From contig NZDM01000104.1 in assembly GCA_002690085.1 (NCBI GenBank), positions 1-7,316 on the forward strand: DNA of 7,316 nucleotides, given 5' to 3'. Below, in pieces: positions 1-6,180 of the stretch (within the stretch, counting starts at the first letter, position 1; each line of letters opens with the position of its first letter). A program made the translations under genes and the position numbers. The notes below the pieces were generated by a model. That model did no database searches. It was not told the origin of the DNA and saw only the letters and a program-made list of their open reading frames with translations. The DNA comes from Flavobacteriaceae bacterium. Lineage in GTDB: Bacteria > Bacteroidota > Bacteroidia > Flavobacteriales > Flavobacteriaceae.

Positions 1-2888
1 GTCTGAGTTATTAATGGCTGAGTATCTATTGAAGGTTGAGGATAAACATTAATAGTAAAAATCTCAGGGGGACCTTCACAGGAGGTTGCACCAGTATTAA
101 TCGTTGGTGTAACCGTGACAGTAGCAACTTTTATTGGTAAAACAGGATTAATGACTGTAAATGACGGAATATTACCCTGACCACTCAGCGGAAAAGGAAA
201 GCCTATATCATCACCAGTAATTGTCCAATTAAATTGAGTACCAGGCTGAGATGTATTGAATAAAATAGGGTCGGTAATATCTTGGTCGCAATAAGTATAA
301 TTGGAAATAAAATTAACTTGACCTTCTGGAGTGACCAAAACTGTTATAGTATCTGAAACACTCTCACAAGGACCAGCTGGGTCGTCTGTTGTGAGTGTGA
401 AATTAATATTTCCTGTAAAACCGGGGATTGGGATGAAAGTTGCATTTAAGTCGTTAGCGCTTGGAGCGAAAACACCAGAAACATCAGCACTCCATGTAGC
501 AGATGAAGCGGCACCTCCGATAGATCCAGCCAGTTGAACAGCAGTGTTTACACAAAACGGATCATAATCCCCTGCATTCACTGTTGCTTCAGGCTGTATA
601 TCTACCGTAACCGAATCACTTATTGGTGGGCAGGGCCCTACAGGATCGTCAGAAGTTAAGGTGAAAATAATTTCTCCTGTAAAGTTATTAGGAGGTGTAT
701 AGGTGGTAATTAAGTCGTTAGCACTTGGAGTAAAAACGCCTCCGGCTACAGAAGAAGTCCAAACACCCGAGGTTGTTCCACCTGAAATTGTACCAGACAG
801 TAAAATATTAGAATCTAAGCAGATTGATTCAGGTGCAGAAGTTGTTATAATTACTCCAGGGGAAATTTCAATCACACCTGATAATTCATTTTCACCACAT
901 TCGTTTGTTAACGTCAAAGTATAGGGGTAAGTCCCATCCTCTGAAAAACTTATTGTAGGATTCAGAATATTGGGGTCATCAATAATAAGCGTGGTAGCGC
1001 CTTGAAAATCCCATTCAAAAGTGGCAGCGTCCTCAGCATAACAATCAAAAAGTGTCAAATCAAAAGTGTAACTTTCATTTTCACAAAGTTCTATATTTGG
1101 CAAGCTTGTTTGCGGAGTCTCTTTGACTGTAATCAATTTCACTTCAGTATCTGGATCACATGGAGTTCCGATGATATCAATATCAAGACTAACAGTCAGA
1201 CTCACTTCATATTCACCTGGTGTGTTAAACTGAATTTCCGGTTCAAAAGATGTTGAATTGGTGTTATTTATGAATTCCCAATCTGGGCTGTTAGAAACAG
1301 GACAGTTTTCTGGATTTTGATATGTAACTGTCCAATCATAAATGTTTTGGTTTTCACATGAGGTTTCAGAAGAATTATTTGTGATGGTCACGACTTCTGG
1401 GCCACATGTAAGTTGAGTACTCATGTCAAAATCTGCATCAATTTCAGGCGTAACGCAAATGGTTTGAGTGTAAGAAGTTATACCACATTGATTACTTTGT
1501 CCAGATCCTCCAGTGAAAAGGGTTACTTCATAATCACCAGATTGAAGGAAAGTAATATCAATTTGTGTTTCTGCTAAACTGCTCCAATTGGCAGCAGATA
1601 AAGCATTCGAGTCGATTCCTCCATTTACGAAGCCCATGTGGCCCACAACAGATACGTAAGGATTAGGATCAAGTGAACCATTTGAAGCAGATGTTAAAAT
1701 TGTCCCATCAAAAGAAATTTGCCAAAATCTTTTATAATTATCATCACATTCGCCATTAAGAATATTAGCTCCTGCTATTGTTGAATCAATTGCTAATAAA
1801 GGGGTGCCTTGGCATATTACATTATTAGGAAGCTCTGGTTGAAATATAAAATCTGCATCAGGAGCGCTCTCAATATAAATTGGAGCAAATCCATTTGAAG
1901 TATCTCCACATGCGTTTGAAGCAGTTATTGAAATTTCAAATGCATTATCGTAGGTTATGTTTCCAAAAACAACCTGTTCTGCTCCACACGAAATATCGTT
2001 GAAAGTATGGGTATATGTTGATGGAGGTGGATGTTGAAAAGTAATTGGATCAGAACCATCGCTAACCTCGATAGTGTATATAGTGCCTACACCATTTTGT
2101 TGCCCATAACCTATATCATAAGTTACAGTGCCAGGAGTACATAAAACTGGAACCCCAGCATTAGTTATACTAGCAGTGGGACTAGCACCAACATAAAGAT
2201 TAAATATTTTTTCAACAGTACATGAACCATCTGTAATAGTGTAAATTATTTCAGTAGACCCAGCAGGAACAAAAAATTCTACTTCACTTCCAAAAACCGA
2301 CTGACTATTTTCTCCGGTGAAATTTATTTCATCCCCACCTGAAGTTAGCAAAGAATGCTCAGAACTTGAAGTGGTGTTTGATGAATCTGTTTCAAAAGAA
2401 AAATTAGCCAAAAAGCCCTCACTATTTGTTTGATTACTACAAAAAGTAAAATATGTAATACCATTGATAATTGATGAACCCCAATTAGTGTCTATTTCAG
2501 GCTCAATATCTGTTGTGATAACATTAACGACCATATTTGACACGAAACCATCAATATCAAGCTCAATAGTGTAGGTTCCTTCATCATCAAATATAACCTC
2601 ATGTGGACCGACTCCATTTGAAAAATTGGGGTCAGCGCCATCAAAATCCCACGTGTAATCTGCATCATTTGGGACATCCGTTGAGGTGTCTGTAAAGGTC
2701 ACTGATGTTCCAGCACAAATTGTGATTTGGCCATCATCATCATCATCGGCAGGAGAGGACGAAAAACTAACTTGTAGATCTAAAATTTCACTATTATGAT
2801 ACCATAAATCATCAGAACCATTAGCAATTGACGATAAAGTCAAAACACAGGCAAGAATAAAAATATTTAAGATTTTATTTAATTTCAA
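1..2888 (-). CDS. Giant secreted PKD/Ig-like repeat surface protein (N-terminal part, runs off the left edge)
   Basis: One minus-strand frame stays open from the TTG at 2888 to the window edge (962 codons plus 2 bases). The protein starts MKLNKILNIFILACVLTLSS, a good signal peptide with lysines followed by a hydrophobic core; the mature part begins near residue 25. An in-frame TAA lies at 2901-2903 and the first in-frame ATG is over 100 codons downstream, so TTG (2888, or the adjacent TTG at 2891) is the only start that keeps the signal peptide. Residues about 50-130 form a PKD domain with the WDFDG motif at 80-84; a second WDF motif is at 626. The rest is Thr/Ser/Asn-rich beta-sandwich sequence with scattered Cys and typical segment ends such as PEATVNAG. 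Residues about 680-855 are two 88-residue tandem repeats. An Asp-5 run comes from an (ATC)5 tract at 2733-2747. Such proteins in Bacteroidota are usually T9SS-exported adhesins with a gliding-motility-type C-terminal domain; that end is outside the window, so this role is inferred. No enzymatic domain is visible. Confidence 0.85.
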   Translation of the reverse strand, partial: MKLNKILNIFILACVLTLSSIANGSDDLWYHNSEILDLQVSFSSSPADDDDDGQITICAGTSVTFTDTSTDVPNDADYTWDFDGADPNFSNGVGPHEVIFDDEGTYTIELDIDGFVSNMVVNVITTDIEPEIDTNWGSSIINGITYFTFCSNQTNSEGFLANFSFETDSSNTTSSSEHSLLTSGGDEINFTGENSQSVFGSEVEFFVPAGSTEIIYTITDGSCTVEKIFNLYVGASPTASITNAGVPVLCTPGTVTYDIGYGQQNGVGTIYTIEVSDGSDPITFQHPPPSTYTHTFNDISCGAEQVVFGNITYDNAFEISITASNACGDTSNGFAPIYIESAPDADFIFQPELPNNVICQGTPLLAIDSTIAGANILNGECDDNYKRFWQISFDGTILTSASNGSLDPNPYVSVVGHMGFVNGGIDSNALSAANWSSLAETQIDITFLQSGDYEVTLFTGGSGQSNQCGITSYTQTICVTPEIDADFDMSTQLTCGPEVVTITNNSSETSCENQNIYDWTVTYQNPENCPVSNSPDWEFINNTNSTSFEPEIQFNTPGEYEVSLTVSLDIDIIGTPCDPDTEVKLITVKETPQTSLPNIELCENESYTFDLTLFDCYAEDAATFEWDFQGATTLIIDDPNILNPTISFSEDGTYPYTLTLTNECGENELSGVIEISPGVIITTSAPESICLDSNILLSGTISGGTTSGVWTSSVAGGVFTPSANDLITTYTPPNNFTGEIIFTLTSDDPVGPCPPISDSVTVDIQPEATVNAGDYDPFCVNTAVQLAGSIGGAASSATWSADVSGVFAPSANDLNATFIPIPGFTGNINFTLTTDDPAGPCESVSDTITVLVTPEGQVNFISNYTYCDQDITDPILFNTSQPGTQFNWTITGDDIGFPFPLSGQGNIPSFTVINPVLPIKVATVTVTPTINTGATSCEGPPEIFTINVYPQPSIDTQPLITQ
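324..851 (-). repeat. Two tandem 88-residue Ig/PKD-like repeats inside the surface protein
   Basis: Two units of about 264 bp, roughly 588-851 and 324-587, encode homologous segments. Shared landmarks in both are a Cys near the start, SAND-L in the middle (PSANDL in each), then FTG, an IxFTLT strand, a DDP.GPC motif and SD.(I/V)TV at the end. At DNA level only patches such as TAAGTCGTTAGC (447 and 711, 264 bases apart) remain alike, so the duplication is old and held by protein selection. This repeat type commonly occurs in long arrays in Bacteroidota surface proteins, and more copies may lie outside the window. Confidence 0.7.
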
Positions 2889-2921
2889 CAAAATATTTTT
2901 TTATTATTTAATATAAATGAT

Positions 2922-2941
2922 GTTTAATATAAAAATTAAAC
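2922..2941. repeat. Perfect 7-bp inverted repeat in the spacer before the giant surface-protein gene
   Basis: GTTTAAT and ATTAAAC are separated by 6 bases, about 30 bp upstream of the TTG start. The stem is almost all A-T and no T-run follows on the minus strand, so it is a poor intrinsic terminator; an operator or a chance palindrome in an AT-rich spacer are both possible. The rest of the 2892-2978 spacer shows no clear promoter. Confidence 0.25.
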
Positions 2942-2978
2942 GGGTTTACTAACAAATATGTTGTTATAAAAGTTAAAT

Positions 2979-3320
2979 TTAATAAATTAAATGCATTAAA
3001 CTTTTATTTTTCCACCCTGCTTGACTTTTATACTCAACAAAATGAATCAACAAATCGGCTTGACTTTCATACGCCACGAAAAATATTGTTTTATCAGATT
3101 GACTTTCATATTCAACAAAATACCATAAGCCTTTATTGCCTTTTGCTTGGCTGGCATATTCAACTTTAAAAACTTTAAGATCTGCCTGACTCGGATAATC
3201 GACTACAAAAACTTTAAAATCTGCTTGACTGGCATAATCTACACTGAAAAGTGTTTGAGAGTAGACCAATCCAGAAGCCAACATCGTTAAAATATTCATT
3301 AAAATATTTGAATTAGTCAC
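2979..3320 (-). CDS. Exported six-repeat protein of the DUF6150 / 7(1) septoil-knot family
   Basis: A 113-residue protein made of six near-identical units, V(D/E)YxSQA(D/K), with tyrosines at residues 29, 42, 55, 71, 84 and 97. The spacing is 13, 13, 16, 13, 13, so it is three repeats, a three-residue-longer central linker (around KGNKGLWYF), then three repeats. The end, QAGWKNKS followed by a basic/hydrophobic tail, matches the family as I recall it (DUF6150, renamed septoil knot after structure prediction and structural work showed a 7(1) knotted backbone). The biological function is unknown. Residues 1-22 look like a signal peptide ending in YSQ, although the N-terminus has no Lys or Arg. 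The start is GTG at 3320; an ATG at 3299 would leave only 15 residues before the likely cleavage site. It begins two codons after the nuclease stop, same strand and frame, so co-transcription is likely. Confidence 0.85.
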   Translation of the reverse strand: MTNSNILMNILTMLASGLVYSQTLFSVDYASQADFKVFVVDYPSQADLKVFKVEYASQAKGNKGLWYFVEYESQSDKTIFFVAYESQADLLIHFVEYKSQAGWKNKSLMHLIY

Positions 3321-3323
3321 TTT

Positions 3324-4391
3324 CTATTTTTTGATGAATTTGAACGGATTAATCTGCTCGGAATCACGTATCACCAAAATATAAACCCCTGGAGGGAGTA
3401 TAGAAACATTGATGTTTTTTTCGTTTTTGCTATCTAAAACTGCTTGTCCCAGCTGATTGTATACTGTGGTTTTAAACTTATTTGATCCCAATCCATTAAC
3501 AGTAATAAAATGATCTGTTACTGAAGGATAAATGAAAACTCCTTGCGTATCGTAGTCTGGTGCTGATAAAGTTCCCCAGGCATCATCTGCTTGTGGACCA
3601 TTCCATATGAGGCTGGCCAGGAAGGGATTGTCAATAAATGGATTTCGGTTTCCTTGGTAAGAATAAATTACATCATTTCTTGTAAGTTCAAAATCTGAGA
3701 CTGGGTCCTCTTGGTTCCATTCGAGTAAAAGATCTGGCATATCATTTTGTATGGCGTAAGTGATTGGCCCAGTGGCTGAATTTACGGCATCACATTGTCC
3801 GGGATAACGCAAATACATGTACATAATAATGCGAGCCACATCCCCTTTCCATTCATCGCCTGGAAAGAATAAACCACCATCGACAATTCCAGAATTTCCA
3901 GAACCATCAGTAAAAAGCCGGTTGCTTCTTTGACTGTTCTTTTGAGAATCCGCAGCCCTTAAATTATGAATATCGGTCCCTGAACCTGGATCATTCGTTG
4001 TAAGTGCTGGATTTGATAAAGAGCGTGCAAAAACGTGTTCCCGATTCCACTTTCCACTACACCAGGCTAAGTGGCAGCTATCATAAGCATCGCGGCTTCG
4101 GTCATTGATAAAATCATCATCTTCATCATCGTAGCCATAAATTAACAGAACATTATCAGAATTCTCAGAAGATAAATCGCTGATGCGCATCACATCCCAA
4201 GTGTCAGTAGCACCTGAAGTGTAAGGTAAAAAAGTGTGGTGGGTATCTCCAATCAGATTAGAGAGTTGTATTCTTAAACTTACTCCCTGTTGGTCAAAAT
4301 CAATATCTGAATAATAATCTGGAATTTGAGCCCATGAAAAATGAAGAATAAAAATCAAACAAAAAAATAAGCTGGAGTTAAGTTTCAACAT
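3324..4391 (-). CDS. Secreted endonuclease I (EndA/NucM-type, beta-beta-alpha-metal) with T9SS type A sorting domain
   Basis: A 355-residue extracellular nuclease that should cut DNA, and probably RNA, without sequence specificity using one bound metal ion. The signal peptide is about residues 1-22 (MLKLNSS, hydrophobic core, SWAQ). The Endonuclease_1 domain spans roughly 30-270. WNREHVFARS holds the general-base His119 with Glu118; DIHNLR and ADSQKN (Asn152) supply the rest of the metal site, by analogy with Vvn Glu79/His80/Asn127. Further family motifs are GDEWKGDVAR, YMYLRY, WNQEDPVSDFE and QGNRNPFID. Cysteines 106 and 111 precede the active site and may pair. Residues about 282-355 are a T9SS sorting domain with GQAV, LPPGVYIL and the terminal FKFIKK. 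I chose ATG 4391 over the in-frame GTG at 4415 because it gives a normal signal peptide and a likely -7 box overlaps the GTG. It is first of three same-strand exported genes. Likely roles are DNA scavenging or biofilm DNA turnover (inference). Confidence 0.93.
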   Translation of the reverse strand: MLKLNSSLFFCLIFILHFSWAQIPDYYSDIDFDQQGVSLRIQLSNLIGDTHHTFLPYTSGATDTWDVMRISDLSSENSDNVLLIYGYDDEDDDFINDRSRDAYDSCHLAWCSGKWNREHVFARSLSNPALTTNDPGSGTDIHNLRAADSQKNSQRSNRLFTDGSGNSGIVDGGLFFPGDEWKGDVARIIMYMYLRYPGQCDAVNSATGPITYAIQNDMPDLLLEWNQEDPVSDFELTRNDVIYSYQGNRNPFIDNPFLASLIWNGPQADDAWGTLSAPDYDTQGVFIYPSVTDHFITVNGLGSNKFKTTVYNQLGQAVLDSKNEKNINVSILPPGVYILVIRDSEQINPFKFIKK

Positions 4392-4414
4392 CAAAAAGAT
4401 AATTTGGTTCAACA

Positions 4415-4422
4415 CAAATTTA
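4415..4422 (-). promoter_or_regulatory. Candidate -7 promoter element for the nuclease gene
   Basis: On the minus strand this reads TAAATTTG, an exact fit to the Bacteroidota sigma-ABfr -7 consensus TAnnTTTG. Transcription would start near 4408, giving a leader of under 20 bases to the ATG at 4391. No convincing -33 TTG at the usual spacing is visible, and the motif is short in AT-rich DNA, so it is tentative. Confidence 0.35.
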
Positions 4423-4456
4423 ATGATTTTAATTCAATGATGTTATTTTAAAAAGT

Positions 4457-4464
4457 TATTTTTG
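4457..4464 (+). promoter_or_regulatory. Candidate -7 promoter element for the nucleotidyltransferase gene
   Basis: TATTTTTG matches TAnnTTTG and lies 19 bases before the ATG at 4484, implying a very short leader. The -33 element is not recognisable. It faces away from the nuclease -7 box 34 bp to the left. Confidence 0.35.
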
Positions 4465-4483
4465 TGCAACAGATTTACAGCAT

Positions 4484-5368
4484 ATGACACTATTACTTAT
4501 GGCGGCAGGCAGCGGAAGCCGTTACGGAAGATTAAAACAATTTGACGATTTAGGACCTAAGGGCGAATTTCTTATGGAGTTTAGCATTTTCGATGCACTG
4601 CAAAACGGATTTCAACACATCGTGGTCATCACAAAAAAAGAAAATCAAGAATTCTTAAGAAAGCACCTTTATGAAAGGCTTGACAATTCTATCAAACTCG
4701 ATGTTTTAGTGCAGCGCATTGAAGATATTCCTGAAACATCTTCTTTTTCTGGAGAACGCAAAAAACCATGGGGAACGGCGCACGCTGTTTGGACTGCAAG
4801 AGATGTTATTAAAGCACCATTTGTGATCATCAATGCGGATGATTACTACGGTCAAAATGCTTTTAAAGGGGCTGCTGAATTTATAAAGAAGCAAAAAAGC
4901 ACAGATGTTTTTGGCCTCATTGGCTACCAATTAAAAGACACGCTCTCAGATTTTGGCGCGGTTTCTAGAGGGGTTTGTACTGTCAAAGACAAACAACTTC
5001 AAAAGATTTTGGAACGGACAAAAATCTCTAAAAATAAAGGAGTCATCAAAGATGAAGACTCAGGAGAAATATTAGACGCCAATGCAACGGTTTCAATGAA
5101 CTTTTGGGTTTGCACGCCAAAGATATTTGAATATACAAAACGTTATTTTGAATTATTTTTAGCCCAAGCTAAAAATCATGAAAAAAATGAAATTTACCTT
5201 CCTTTCGTTGCCCAAGAAATGATGGAAAACGGATCCATTTCTGTTGAAGTAATAAATGCGGCTAGTGATTGGTTTGGGGTTACCTACTATAAAGATAAAG
5301 ACATTGCTGTAGAAACCCTCAAACATCTTGTTGAGACTGGAAAATATCCAAGTCCTTTGTGGCAGTAG
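4484..5368 (+). CDS. Sugar-phosphate nucleotidyltransferase family protein (NTP_transferase fold)
   Basis: A 294-residue cytoplasmic enzyme expected to join a nucleoside triphosphate to a sugar 1-phosphate, giving an NDP-sugar and pyrophosphate; the actual sugar and nucleotide cannot be read from the sequence. The N-terminus MAAGSGSRYG..KQ (residues 6-19) is the nucleotide-binding loop, followed by LGPKGE. PWGTAHA (95-101) and INADDYYG (116-123, with Asp119/Asp120 as likely metal and nucleotide ligands) are typical of the subgroup often annotated only as nucleotidyltransferase or NDP-sugar pyrophosphorylase. The C-terminal half has SMNFWVCTP, EIYLP and a WFGVTYYKD motif also seen in that subgroup. 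Length is near the usual 300, so the gene is complete. It stands alone on its strand and its TAG ends 2 bp from the convergent rhodanese gene. Expected use is in glycan or envelope synthesis, but no partner kinase or glycosyltransferase is in the window. Confidence 0.88.
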   Translation: MTLLLMAAGSGSRYGRLKQFDDLGPKGEFLMEFSIFDALQNGFQHIVVITKKENQEFLRKHLYERLDNSIKLDVLVQRIEDIPETSSFSGERKKPWGTAHAVWTARDVIKAPFVIINADDYYGQNAFKGAAEFIKKQKSTDVFGLIGYQLKDTLSDFGAVSRGVCTVKDKQLQKILERTKISKNKGVIKDEDSGEILDANATVSMNFWVCTPKIFEYTKRYFELFLAQAKNHEKNEIYLPFVAQEMMENGSISVEVINAASDWFGVTYYKDKDIAVETLKHLVETGKYPSPLWQ

Positions 5369-5370
5369 AT

Positions 5371-5760
5371 TTAGTTATAAATTTGCCTTCCTTCAAATCC
5401 CCAATGGTTGATACCGCCTTGTAGGTCGTAAATAACTTTAAAGCCTTTTAAGTTTAATTTTGAAACACATTTGGCACTTCTACCCCCAGATTTACAGTAC
5501 AAAATGACTGGTATTGATTTGTCCAAAGCGTCTATTTGCAAATCAAAGTTAGCACTATAAAAATCAATATTTTTAGCATTTTTTATATGTCCCTCCGCAA
5601 ACTCAACGGGGGTTCTCACATCAATCAATTGCACCTCTTCTAATTTGACAAGATCCAACATTTGTTCAGCTGAAATTAACACTGAAGTTTTTGTTTTTAA
5701 TTTTGTGCAATTAAAAAAAAATCCACAACATAAAATCGCGATTAAAAAAATGTTTTTCAT
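5371..5760 (-). CDS. Exported rhodanese-domain protein, probable lipoprotein
   Basis: A 129-residue single-domain rhodanese with an export signal. Residues 1-18 are MKN, a hydrophobic stretch and FFFNC; Cys18 is the likely lipidated residue, although FFN is not a classic lipobox, and Cys11/Cys12 are alternatives. The rhodanese domain runs about 28-125: IDVRTPVEF with the CH2A-like Asp-Val-Arg, EGHIKNAKNID, the catalytic loop CKSGGRS with Cys89 as the sulfur-carrying residue, and the final LQGGINHWGF. The active-site loop has six residues (CKSGGR), as in sulfur-transferase-type rhodaneses. It sits 13 bp downstream of a second rhodanese gene and is likely co-transcribed. A T9 run on the coding strand (5713-5721) lies in the signal sequence. 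Role inferred: handling of persulfide or thiol groups in the periplasm or outer membrane. Confidence 0.85.
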   Translation of the reverse strand: MKNIFLIAILCCGFFFNCTKLKTKTSVLISAEQMLDLVKLEEVQLIDVRTPVEFAEGHIKNAKNIDFYSANFDLQIDALDKSIPVILYCKSGGRSAKCVSKLNLKGFKVIYDLQGGINHWGFEGRQIYN

Positions 5761-5773
5761 TGCACTCTATTGT

Positions 5774-6085
5774 TTAATATTCAACCTCACCATTCCATTC
5801 AGAAAAACCTCCCTCAAGGTTGTAGGTATGCTCAAATCCTAACTGTTGCATTACAGCACAAGCTTGTGCACTGCGACTTCCTGCCCTACAATACACAAAA
5901 TAGTGAAATGATTTGTCTAATTGTTCAATCCCATCCATGAATTCTTGAGGATTTAAAATATCTAAGTTTATGGCTTCAGGAATTTTGCCTTCTTCGACTT
6001 CAGGTGAGGTTCGCACATCCAAAATCTTAGCCTTTTGCTGCTGTGACAAAGCCACTACCCATTCTTTTTGTGATAGATTTTTCAT
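5774..6085 (-). CDS. Cytoplasmic single-domain rhodanese (sulfurtransferase-like)
   Basis: A 103-residue protein with no signal peptide, almost entirely a rhodanese domain. Visible motifs are ILDVRTSPEVEEGKIPEA (residues 21-38), the catalytic loop CRAGSRS with Cys66, and YNLEGGFSEW (88-97). It should carry sulfane sulfur as a Cys66 persulfide; the acceptor is unknown. The order of motifs and the LDKS and DVRT stretches are shared with the next gene, so the pair probably arose by duplication followed by gain of a signal peptide on the downstream copy. It is the first gene of the minus-strand pair and diverges from the YceI gene across a 95-bp spacer. Confidence 0.9.
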   Translation of the reverse strand: MKNLSQKEWVVALSQQQKAKILDVRTSPEVEEGKIPEAINLDILNPQEFMDGIEQLDKSFHYFVYCRAGSRSAQACAVMQQLGFEHTYNLEGGFSEWNGEVEY

Positions 6086-6125
6086 TGGAACTTTTTTTAC
6101 TTAAATTTTAACAAAAGTTTAGTTT

Positions 6126-6133
6126 CAAAATTA
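6126..6133 (-). promoter_or_regulatory. Candidate -7 promoter element for the rhodanese pair
   Basis: The minus strand reads TAATTTTG, matching TAnnTTTG, 40 bases before the ATG at 6085, implying a leader of roughly 35 bases. A -33 TTG at normal spacing is not seen. The opposite gene in this divergent spacer shows only imperfect matches (GAACTTTG at 6155-6162). Confidence 0.35.
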
Positions 6134-6180
6134 CAATTTTTGAATCTATATTTAGAACTTTGTAAACAAAATAAACATAT

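Noticed and set aside
331..924. Plus-strand open frames at 331-537 and 703-924, both containing KSLALG
   Set aside because: They are antisense to the giant surface-protein gene; the shared motif is the reverse-strand image of its two tandem repeats. No start context or family resemblance.
1002..1256. Plus-strand 84-codon open frame
   Set aside because: Antisense to the continuous surface-protein frame; composition looks random and no domain is seen.
2492..2677. Minus-strand 61-codon frame within the surface-protein gene
   Set aside because: Out of frame with the long open gene that covers the PKD domain here; no recognisable product.
2922..2941. Hairpin as a transcription terminator after the knot-protein gene
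   Set aside because: The stem is A-T only except one pair and no T-run follows on the minus strand.
2979..3320. Possible CRISPR-like array because of regularly spaced similar DNA units (GACTTTCATA/TTGGCATA patterns)
   Set aside because: The units are in frame with period 39-48 bp, vary at synonymous positions and encode SQA protein repeats; they are not direct repeats with unique spacers.
4706..4930. Minus-strand 74-codon frame opposite the nucleotidyltransferase
   Set aside because: Lies over the conserved PWGTAHA and INADD motifs of the real gene on the other strand.
5645..5842. Plus-strand 65-codon frame across the rhodanese junction
   Set aside because: Antisense to both rhodanese genes; the hydrophobic stretch is just the reverse of AT-rich signal-peptide codons.
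6155..6162. GAACTTTG as a -7 box for the YceI gene
   Set aside because: The required TA is missing and the nearest upstream TTG is at the wrong distance.
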